NCBI GenBank assembly: GCA_049514575.1 | Contig: JBEKUX010000078.1 | Coordinates: 1-11,235 of the forward strand | DNA length: 11,235 nt | Source: BOG-1184 sp049514575 | Lineage (GTDB): Bacteria > Fibrobacterota > Chitinivibrionia > Chitinivibrionales > Chitinispirillaceae | Direction: 5' to 3' | Notes under the pieces: generated by a model | What the model was told of the DNA's origin: nothing | Database searches by the model: none | The model's input: only the letters and a program-made list of their open reading frames with translations | In this document: positions 1 through 5,747 of the stretch, in pieces | Position numbering within the stretch: position 1 is the first letter of the stretch | Layout of the letters: each line of letters begins with the position of its first letter | Translations under genes and position numbers: made by a program

Positions 1-1
1 G

Positions 2-1651
2 GATTCAACAACCGACACCTCCTATTTGCCGAAAACCGATCTGCCTATCGGCGCCATTTACTGGCATGTCATGTCAAAGGGGGGAAAACAATATTCCGCT
101 CCCGACACTTTCCACATAATCGCGTCACCGCAACTTATGGCATATTGGTCGTTCGATTCCACATCAGGCAGCACTTACTACGATGTCACGGGCCATGGCT
201 ACGATGCTTCCTGGACAGGGTCTGGAATCGGAACCACTCCCGGTATTAAAGGTCAGGCTTTGAGCTGTCCGGGAAGCGGATATGAGATAGATGTCGCCAA
301 TTCCACCAATAATTTCTATTTTTCGAAGTTCTCCGTTGAATGTTGGTTTTATTCCACTATCAGCCCATTGCTGTATCCCGTAGAAGCAAAGATTGTGGAT
401 TATACATATATCCCACCAAGCGGCGGCTCAAGAAACGGGTTTACCTTTGATGTGGATCAACAGGGACATGTAAGGCTTACCATGTCCTCGAGTGACGGAA
501 GCGCCTGGGAAGCTGCCAGCTCCTCCACGATCATCCAGGCGGCAACCTGGTATCATCTTGTGTGCACGTATGACAGTGCAACCTTGAAAGTCTATGTTAA
601 TGGTTCTTTAAGCGGCAGCCTTTCCTATGCAGGCACCTATGTGAATCCGGCTAATGCCATGCATATCGGATGCGAAAGACGGACCGACGGAAGCTTGTCG
701 CGTTTTGTTAATGGCAGGATCGACGAGCTGAAATATTTCAACTACGCTTTAACGGTGGATTCGGTTGCGGCCCATTATAATGCGATACTACATTCTACAC
801 CGGTACTGATTGCTTATACCCCTAATCCGACATTCAATCTGCGGCCTCTTCTGCAATGGCATGTTAACCCTGCCATCTCACTTTTCAGGATTCAAATCGC
901 GACCGATACTGCGTTCTCCTCACCGACTGTTTCCCTTACCACCACCGACACTTTCTACCTGCCGACTGCCGATCTGCCGCTCGGCGCCATCTACTGGCGG
1001 GTAGCCGACGAGGTAACTGCTGGTCTTGACTTCTGGTCAGCAAGATCGTCTGTTTGCATCCTGAGAGATTCTGTTCCGGTATTAGTTCCGGTAACACCGG
1101 ACACCCAGCGTACCCAGCGGCCTCGATTAAGCTGGTATCGCGTTCCAACGGCGCCGTCATCGTACCTGTTACAGATTGATCTCGCCGGCAATTTCGCCAC
1201 GCCTTATTTTTCCACGACGCTGACTGCCGATACAACTTACCTTATGACGTCCAATCTGCCTCTGGGAAAAATATTCTGGAGGGTTGGTGCGGTATATAAC
1301 ACCACAACACTGTATTCTTCTACAGATACTTTCTGGATCACGGTAACCGGTATTGTTCCAAAAACAACCGCTGGAAATAACCGGCCAACTTCCGCATCGT
1401 TCATCCAGCTCCGCAGGGGAACAGCGGTGAACTATTCGCTGGAAAAACAGAGCGCTGTTTCACTGGATATTTTTTCAATAGCGGGCAGCCGTATCGCGAC
1501 GATATACCGGGGAAGCACTCCGGCAGGAAACCATTCCATAACCTGGGATGGGACCGGCAAGGGGGGGAAACTGATGCCTGCCGGCAGTTATCTTGCAGTA
1601 TTTAAAATTAACGAACGGACATTTACAAAAATTATAATGTTCATGCGATAA
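2..1651 (+). CDS. Secreted LamG / Fn3-like multidomain protein with C-terminal sorting-type module (5' partial)
   Basis: The gene is cut by the window start. The frame is open from base 2, and the TTG at 26 is an internal leucine: the residues around it match the repeat motif seen later (DTxYLP..DLPLGAIYWRV). About 549 residues are visible. In order: the tail of an Fn3/Ig-like module (residues 1-40), a LamG/concanavalin-like jelly-roll (about 45-263, with MAYWSFD, VECWFYS, WYHLVCTYD, LKVYVNG and GRIDELKYFNYAL, typical of LamG_3), two more Fn3-like modules (about 264-356 and 357-450), and a FlgD-like/type IX-style C-terminal domain (about 467-549, VSLDIFSIAGSRIATIY...PAGSYLAVFKI). LamG folds usually bind glycans or act in adhesion. 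The C-terminal domain suggests export through a type IX-like system and anchoring at the cell surface, which is inference. The next gene is a shorter paralogue. In-frame G6 (79-84) and G7 (1561-1567) tracts are present. The ligand is unknown. Confidence 0.85.
   Translation, partial: DSTTDTSYLPKTDLPIGAIYWHVMSKGGKQYSAPDTFHIIASPQLMAYWSFDSTSGSTYYDVTGHGYDASWTGSGIGTTPGIKGQALSCPGSGYEIDVANSTNNFYFSKFSVECWFYSTISPLLYPVEAKIVDYTYIPPSGGSRNGFTFDVDQQGHVRLTMSSSDGSAWEAASSSTIIQAATWYHLVCTYDSATLKVYVNGSLSGSLSYAGTYVNPANAMHIGCERRTDGSLSRFVNGRIDELKYFNYALTVDSVAAHYNAILHSTPVLIAYTPNPTFNLRPLLQWHVNPAISLFRIQIATDTAFSSPTVSLTTTDTFYLPTADLPLGAIYWRVADEVTAGLDFWSARSSVCILRDSVPVLVPVTPDTQRTQRPRLSWYRVPTAPSSYLLQIDLAGNFATPYFSTTLTADTTYLMTSNLPLGKIFWRVGAVYNTTTLYSSTDTFWITVTGIVPKTTAGNNRPTSASFIQLRRGTAVNYSLEKQSAVSLDIFSIAGSRIATIYRGSTPAGNHSITWDGTGKGGKLMPAGSYLAVFKINERTFTKIIMFMR
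1406..1450 (+). repeat. Copy 1 of a 45-bp DNA repeat at the start of the C-terminal module
   Basis: Aligning by eye with 2760-2804 gives 40 of 45 identical bases. It encodes QLRRGxAVNYSLEKQ in both genes. The DNA identity is higher than in the surrounding LamG regions, so the C-terminal module has either been duplicated recently or kept alike by gene conversion. Confidence 0.75.
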
Positions 1652-1724
1652 GTCGATGTATAACGATGTTCACTTCTAAAGGATAGTTATTCTTAAGCAA
1701 ATAAACTTTTCAGGGAGAAAAATT

Positions 1725-3008
1725 ATGAAACCATTTATCCGCGGCATTGTTCTGCTCGTAGTTTCCGCACAAATCCCATTCTTTTCCGGTTCGCTCCTTG
1801 CGTCACCGGGACCTGTTGCTTACTGGCCGTTCAATGAGGCATCCGGCACAGTGCTTACGGACATGAGCGGGAACAGCAACACAGGCTGTCTTAATACTGC
1901 CACACGGGCAGTCGGAGTCAGCGGTAACGCACTGAGCACGAACGGAACCGGCGACTATGCCTATATCAATAATTCCGCTACCCTCAACATCAGCAGCCAG
2001 CTGACCATCGAATGCTGGGCCAATCTCCGTCAGATCAATCCGGTCTCAGGCGCAGGGCAGAACTTCATCAGAAAAGAACGGTCCTATACGATTGGCGTGG
2101 GTTCAAACGGACGCGTAGGGTTCTGGGTCTGCGGGCCTGACGGTTGGAAGGGTTCCTGGACGCTGTCGCAGCAGATGATACAGCCTAACCAGTGGTATCA
2201 CATTGCTGGAGTGTGGAATGGACAGGTTTTAAAAGTGTATATAAACGGTGTTGAGGACCCGAATACCATCCCCGCGAACATCACCATTCCGCCTAATACC
2301 CGCAATGCCTACATCGGGTGGTTTTACGAATCGGCCTATGAGGGAGTCAACGGCACCCTTGACGAACTTAAAATTTACAACTATGCATTGACTGCCGATC
2401 AGATACTCGCGCATTCAAAGACACCGGAACGCTGTGTGCCGGAATTGGTTCCCCATCAGCCAAGGCATGACTGTGACCGGAAACCCCATCTTAACTGGCA
2501 TCCGGTCTGCGGTAACAATGGTTACAAGATACAGATCTGCTCTACCCCTGATTTCGCCGCGCCAATTGTGGATGACGCTCCTGCGGACACCTCTTATTCA
2601 CCGGCTTCGGACCTTCCGCTGGGTACCATCCACTGGCGGGTGAGTACAGAGTCTGAGAGCAACCGGTATTCGGTTCCTGATACCTTTGTGATCGAACCAC
2701 CCACCGGCGTTACCGGGTTAAATTCAGAAAATATACTATCGACAACCATGTCAATCGTACAGCTCCGCAGGGGAATGGCGGTGAACTATTCATTAGAAAA
2801 ACAGGGTACGATTTCAGTGGATATTATGTCCCTTGCCGGCAACCGCGTTGCAACGGTCTATAAAGGAACCGCTGCGGCCGGAAAACATTCATTGGTGTGG
2901 GACAAGAAGGATAGACAGGGGAAATTAATACCTGCTGGCAGTTATATCGTTTTATGCCGGATTAATGAGCGCGCTGTTTTAACTAAAAAAATCATTCTCC
3001 TGCAATAA
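1725..3008 (+). CDS. Secreted LamG-domain protein with Fn3-like module and C-terminal sorting-type module
   Basis: A complete 427-residue protein. The ATG is preceded by AGGGAG at 1712-1717 (7-nt spacing). A signal peptide is clear: basic start (MKPFIR), hydrophobic core, and probable cleavage after Ala26 (SLLA/SPG). LamG/concanavalin-like domain at about 28-232 (VAYWPFNEASG, LTIECWA, WYHIAGVWNG, LKVYINGVED, GTLDELKIYNYAL). Fn3-like module at about 236-325 (LNWHPV...YKIQI...DLPLGTIHWRV...DTFVI). FlgD-like/type IX-style C-terminal domain at about 344-427 (ISVDIMSLAGNRVATVYKG, PAGSY, KKIILLQ). It looks like a reduced version of the upstream protein, with one Fn3 module instead of at least three. 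The two share about 40 of 45 bases at the start of the C-terminal module, which suggests recent duplication or module conversion. The 73-bp gap between them has no convincing terminator, so they may be co-transcribed. Probably an extracellular or cell-surface glycan-binding or adhesive protein; no catalytic domain is seen. Confidence 0.88.
   Translation: MKPFIRGIVLLVVSAQIPFFSGSLLASPGPVAYWPFNEASGTVLTDMSGNSNTGCLNTATRAVGVSGNALSTNGTGDYAYINNSATLNISSQLTIECWANLRQINPVSGAGQNFIRKERSYTIGVGSNGRVGFWVCGPDGWKGSWTLSQQMIQPNQWYHIAGVWNGQVLKVYINGVEDPNTIPANITIPPNTRNAYIGWFYESAYEGVNGTLDELKIYNYALTADQILAHSKTPERCVPELVPHQPRHDCDRKPHLNWHPVCGNNGYKIQICSTPDFAAPIVDDAPADTSYSPASDLPLGTIHWRVSTESESNRYSVPDTFVIEPPTGVTGLNSENILSTTMSIVQLRRGMAVNYSLEKQGTISVDIMSLAGNRVATVYKGTAAAGKHSLVWDKKDRQGKLIPAGSYIVLCRINERAVLTKKIILLQ
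2760..2804 (+). repeat. Copy 2 of the 45-bp DNA repeat
   Basis: Partner of 1406-1450, differing at five bases. It lies at the same place in the second secreted protein, at the entry to the FlgD-like C-terminal domain. Confidence 0.75.
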
Positions 3009-3030
3009 CGCCCGCATTATGAAATTAAAA

Positions 3031-3067
3031 GGGAGTGGGGCCGACTCGCCGCCGGCCTGCCACTCCC
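3031..3067. terminator. GC-rich stem-loop after the second LamG gene (possible terminator or 3' mRNA stabiliser)
   Basis: GGGAGTGG (3031-3038) pairs perfectly with CCACTCCC (3060-3067). It can be extended by GGCC (3039-3042) with GGCC (3054-3057) across a TG bulge. It begins 23 bases past the stop codon, where a terminator would be expected. On the plus strand it is followed by GCAAAAAAC rather than a T-run, so it is not a classical intrinsic terminator in that direction. Read on the minus strand it is followed by TTTTAATTTC, the better orientation, but no minus-strand gene is visible that would need it. The structure is certain; the function is not. Confidence 0.45.
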
Positions 3068-3074
3068 GCAAAAA

Positions 3075-3092
3075 ACATGCTGCGAGGCATGT
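3075..3092. other. Second short hairpin in the intergenic region
   Basis: ACATGC (3075-3080) and GCATGT (3087-3092) form a 6-bp stem with a TGCGAG loop, 8 bases after the larger stem-loop. There is no T-run behind it. The rest of the region (3093-3247) is AT-rich, then pyrimidine-rich on this strand. It contains -10-like hexamers GATAAT (3134-3139) and TATACT (3140-3145) without a good -35 partner. The promoter for the downstream operon probably lies here but cannot be placed with confidence. Confidence 0.35.
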
Positions 3093-3237
3093 ATATGCTT
3101 ATATGATACTGCAGTGAAAAGAAAAAATCAAGAGATAATTATACTCACAGTATGTTTTCCCGCCATTTCCCTTTCTAAATACTTTTCCGGTCATATTGTA
3201 TTTTCTTCCTGTCATAAATTGTCCCTCAATCAAGAAT

Positions 3238-3241
3238 AGGA
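3238..3241 (+). promoter_or_regulatory. Ribosome binding site deciding the GTG start of gmhB
   Basis: AGGA ends six bases before the GTG at 3248. The HAD motif I follows only 11 residues into the protein, so little room exists for a later start. No in-frame ATG occurs between 3248 and motif I. Confidence 0.55.
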
Positions 3242-3247
3242 CTTGTT

Positions 3248-3772
3248 GTGCCAAATACTCCTCGAAAGGCGATTTTCATCGACCGGGACGGGATCATCAA
3301 CGAAGATACCGGTTATCCCTACCGGCCCGAGGATATCCGCTTCAACGAACAGGTCTTTCCTTTGTGCGATAACGCCGCGAAAAAAGGATACCTCCTTATC
3401 GTTATCACCAATCAGGCAGGCGTGGCAAAGGGCAAGTTCACTGAGAGGGACGTACAGGCGCTCCATGAGTGGATGACGGGCGAATTCAAGAAGCGAGGGA
3501 TTGCAATCGCCGGGTTTTATTATTGCCCGCATCACCCGGAAGGAACCGTACCGGCATACCGGATGGTCTGCAACTGCCGCAAACCCAAGCCCGGCATGAT
3601 CGAGCAGGCGATAAAAGACTTGAATATTGATGTACGTTCCTCTTTTGTCATCGGCGATAAGCTTTCCGACCGGATAGCGCTCGATGGCTTACGGAGCCTT
3701 ATTGTAAAAAGTCGCTATACGGACAGCGGTTTCGATGTGGAAGATCTCTCGCAAATCGCGGATTATTTATAG
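3248..3772 (+). CDS. gmhB: D-glycero-D-manno-heptose 1,7-bisphosphate phosphatase (HAD-IIIA family)
   Basis: A 174-residue HAD phosphatase that removes the C7 phosphate from heptose 1,7-bisphosphate in the ADP-heptose pathway for lipopolysaccharide core; cytosolic. Visible motifs: nucleophile and acid/base Asp12 and Asp14 in IDRDGIINED, motif II TNQ (54-56), Lys114 in RKPKPGM, and motif IV GDKLSD (136-141). The zinc loop is C93-P-H95 with C108-N-C110. The stretch YYCPHHPEGTV...CNCRKPKPGM is characteristic of GmhB rather than the related HisB N-terminal phosphatase. It is slightly shorter than the E. coli enzyme at the C-terminus. The start is GTG at 3248, with AGGA at 3238-3241 six bases upstream. 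It is probably the first gene of the operon, 39 bp before holB. No other heptose gene is in the window. Whether the alpha or beta anomer is preferred cannot be read from the sequence. Confidence 0.87.
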   Translation: MPNTPRKAIFIDRDGIINEDTGYPYRPEDIRFNEQVFPLCDNAAKKGYLLIVITNQAGVAKGKFTERDVQALHEWMTGEFKKRGIAIAGFYYCPHHPEGTVPAYRMVCNCRKPKPGMIEQAIKDLNIDVRSSFVIGDKLSDRIALDGLRSLIVKSRYTDSGFDVEDLSQIADYL

Positions 3773-3811
3773 GGAAACAGATAAAACGCACCAAAACAAA
3801 GAACTATCCTT

Positions 3812-4948
3812 ATGCCCACCATTCAGTGGCCGCATTGTGCGGGACAACTGCGCGTCAAAGAGGTCCTTGAGGCTGCGGTCAATAATAATTCGCTCGGTCA
3901 TGCCTACCTTTTTGCTGGTGATGCCGGCTGCGGAAAATTCGCCGCGGCACTCGACCTTGCTCTTTTCCTTCTCTGCGAAGGGGAAAATTTTCAACGCCCT
4001 TGCATGAAATGCGCTTCGTGCACCAAAGTGCTCCACTATGCCCATCCGGATTTTCACCTGATCATGCCGGTAGTACTTTCCAAGGAACATAAAGGCGAGG
4101 GCGGGGAACTTAAAGCCGAGGGATGGGAATATATCGCCTCATGCGCCAGAGAAAGGATCTCGAACGTGTACGGTCTGCCCGACCACGAGAAAGTGCCGGC
4201 AATTCCGGTGGAATGGGTTCGAGAGTTGAGCCATACGATCCTGCGCGGCGCGCACGGAAGCGGCGCTAACGTGGCGATCCTCGATGGCCTCGATTCGCTC
4301 AATAAAGAGTCGGCAAACAGCATGTTAAAACTTCTCGAAGAGCCGCCCGCCGGCACAGTTCTGTTCCTTCTGACCGACCGGCCAAGCGCCGTTCTGCCGA
4401 CCATCGTTTCGCGGTGCCAGATCCTGCGGTTCTCCTACCTTTCACCCGACGAAATCAGCACCGAGTTCTGCAGCCGGCTCTCCGTTGATCCTTCCGATCC
4501 CCGCCTGAAAAACGTCATTCACACCGGCTCGCTCGGCCGGTCGCTTTATTTATGGGATCATCCGGCGGACGACGTGCGGAAAGAATCCACACTATTCTGG
4601 AACCTCTGTCTCAGGAAGGACTGGCAGGAACTTGCCGGCTATATCGATCACCTGAGCGAACAGGGCGATTATGCCTTATTCGAGCGTCTGTTCACGGAAC
4701 TTATGCAGTGTGTCAGAAATGCATTTTTACGTGAATTAGACGGCACTGAAAACATATTTTTAGGCGATCGATCCAGTACCGTCGATCTTCAGGGTATAAC
4801 GTCCCACGCACAGGTCGAGAAGCTTTCAGAATTGTGCGAGCGTTCAATTGCCGCGGTCAGGGCCCATGCCAATATAACGCTGGTACTGGCACATTTCGCG
4901 ATCGTTCTCACGGAGGCGCTCCATGGCGAAAAACAGCAACCTCGTTGA
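3812..4948 (+). CDS. holB: DNA polymerase III clamp-loader delta' subunit
   Basis: A 378-residue AAA+ family protein of the replication clamp loader, working with the gamma/tau and delta subunits to load the beta clamp. N-terminal 'LGHAYLFAGDAGCGK' has a degenerate Walker A (G36-K42 followed by Phe43 instead of Thr/Ser), as usual for delta', which need not hydrolyse ATP. The zinc knuckle is Cys55/64/67/70 (CMKCASC). AILDGLDSLNKESANSMLKLLEEPP (about 155-179) is the Walker B/sensor region. The SRC motif (200-202) holds the arginine finger used on the neighbouring subunit. Between the HPDFHLIMPV segment and the WVRELS helix lies an extra stretch of roughly 45 residues (about 88-133) compared with the E. 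coli or Bacillus type. The ATG at 3812 has only a weak ribosome site (AAAGAAC). The 3' end overlaps ricT by 26 bp. The C-terminal half is poorly conserved but has no break. Confidence 0.88.
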   Translation: MPTIQWPHCAGQLRVKEVLEAAVNNNSLGHAYLFAGDAGCGKFAAALDLALFLLCEGENFQRPCMKCASCTKVLHYAHPDFHLIMPVVLSKEHKGEGGELKAEGWEYIASCARERISNVYGLPDHEKVPAIPVEWVRELSHTILRGAHGSGANVAILDGLDSLNKESANSMLKLLEEPPAGTVLFLLTDRPSAVLPTIVSRCQILRFSYLSPDEISTEFCSRLSVDPSDPRLKNVIHTGSLGRSLYLWDHPADDVRKESTLFWNLCLRKDWQELAGYIDHLSEQGDYALFERLFTELMQCVRNAFLRELDGTENIFLGDRSSTVDLQGITSHAQVEKLSELCERSIAAVRAHANITLVLAHFAIVLTEALHGEKQQPR

Positions 4949-5747
4949 AGTGGTTTTCAAGGGGGAACGGCGCGCGATCTACCGCAACCGCAATGATCTT
5001 GAGATAAAAGAGGGCGAGCGTGTCGTCGTGGAAGCCGAGCGCGGCCAGGACATGGGCGCAGCATCGCTTATCGGGTCCCTCGTCCGGCTCAAGCGCGGGA
5101 AAGGCGAGACACGCAGCATTATCCGTAAAGCGATCCCCGAGGATCTCCAGGTCCTGGAGAAAAATAAAGAAAAGGAAAAAAACGCCTTCACTATCTGCAA
5201 GGAAAAAATCAAGGAGTTCAGGCTCGACATGAAGCTCGTCGACGTCGAGCTGCAGTTCGACGGCAGCAAGCTTACCTTCTATTTCACGGCAGCACAGCGC
5301 GTGGATTTCAGGGAACTTGTCAAGGAGCTGGCTTCAGTGTACCGGACGCGCATCGAACTGCGCCAGATCGGCGTCCGCGACGAGGCAAAAAGAATCAGCG
5401 GGCTCGGCATCTGCGGACGGAAACAGTGCTGCAGCGCATTTTTGAACGAATTTGAACAAATCACGACACAGATGGCCAAAAACCAGGAACTCGCCCTTAA
5501 CCCTACAAAAATTTCCGGCAACTGCGGCAGACTCCTCTGCTGCCTCCGGTACGAAGACAGCCTCTATCAGGAACTTTTCAAGGCATATCCTGAAATAGGA
5601 AGCAAGGTCACGGTAAACGGAAAGACCGGCGTTCTCGATTTTATAAATATTTTTTCCGAAAAAGGGCTTCTGCGGTATGAGGACGGAACGCAGGAATGGC
5701 TGTCGCCGGAAGACATTAAAAAAGGAACTACCGCGCATGCCACCTGA
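4923..5747 (+). CDS. ricT: RicT/YaaT family regulator (PSP1 domain)
   Basis: A 274-residue PSP1-domain protein. In Bacillus subtilis RicT (YaaT) works with RicA and RicF in a complex carrying Fe-S clusters. That complex guides RNase Y mRNA processing and affects biofilm and sporulation pathways. The core is clear: residues about 100-225 carry FTAAQRVDFRELVKELA, RTRIELRQIGVRDEAKRISG, GICGRKQCCSAFL and NCGRLLCCLRYE. The cysteines are 164, 169, 170, 201, 206 and 207, candidates for cluster binding. A charged, coiled-coil-like stretch (about 75-100, QVLEKNKEKEKN) precedes the core. The ATG lies inside the end of holB with a strong GGAGG at 4912-4916 (6-nt spacing), so the 26-bp overlap is real. 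A holB-ricT pair also occurs in Bacillus, supporting the call. No RicA or RicF homologue is visible here, so the exact role in this lineage is inferred. Confidence 0.88.
   Translation: MAKNSNLVEVVFKGERRAIYRNRNDLEIKEGERVVVEAERGQDMGAASLIGSLVRLKRGKGETRSIIRKAIPEDLQVLEKNKEKEKNAFTICKEKIKEFRLDMKLVDVELQFDGSKLTFYFTAAQRVDFRELVKELASVYRTRIELRQIGVRDEAKRISGLGICGRKQCCSAFLNEFEQITTQMAKNQELALNPTKISGNCGRLLCCLRYEDSLYQELFKAYPEIGSKVTVNGKTGVLDFINIFSEKGLLRYEDGTQEWLSPEDIKKGTTAHAT

Noticed and set aside
26..28. TTG as start of the first protein
   Set aside because: The frame is open back to base 2 and the residues across this point match an internal Fn3-like module, so the gene continues upstream of the window.
3917..3940. 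Degenerate Walker A in HolB as a sign of inactivation
   Set aside because: Delta' subunits commonly have a degenerate P-loop, while the SRC arginine-finger motif is intact, so this is normal for the family.
5677..5736. Upstream ATG giving a longer metG
   Set aside because: It would add 20 residues read from ricT coding sequence and a 71-bp overlap. The ATG at 5737 has AAGGA upstream and gives the normal distance to the HIGH motif.
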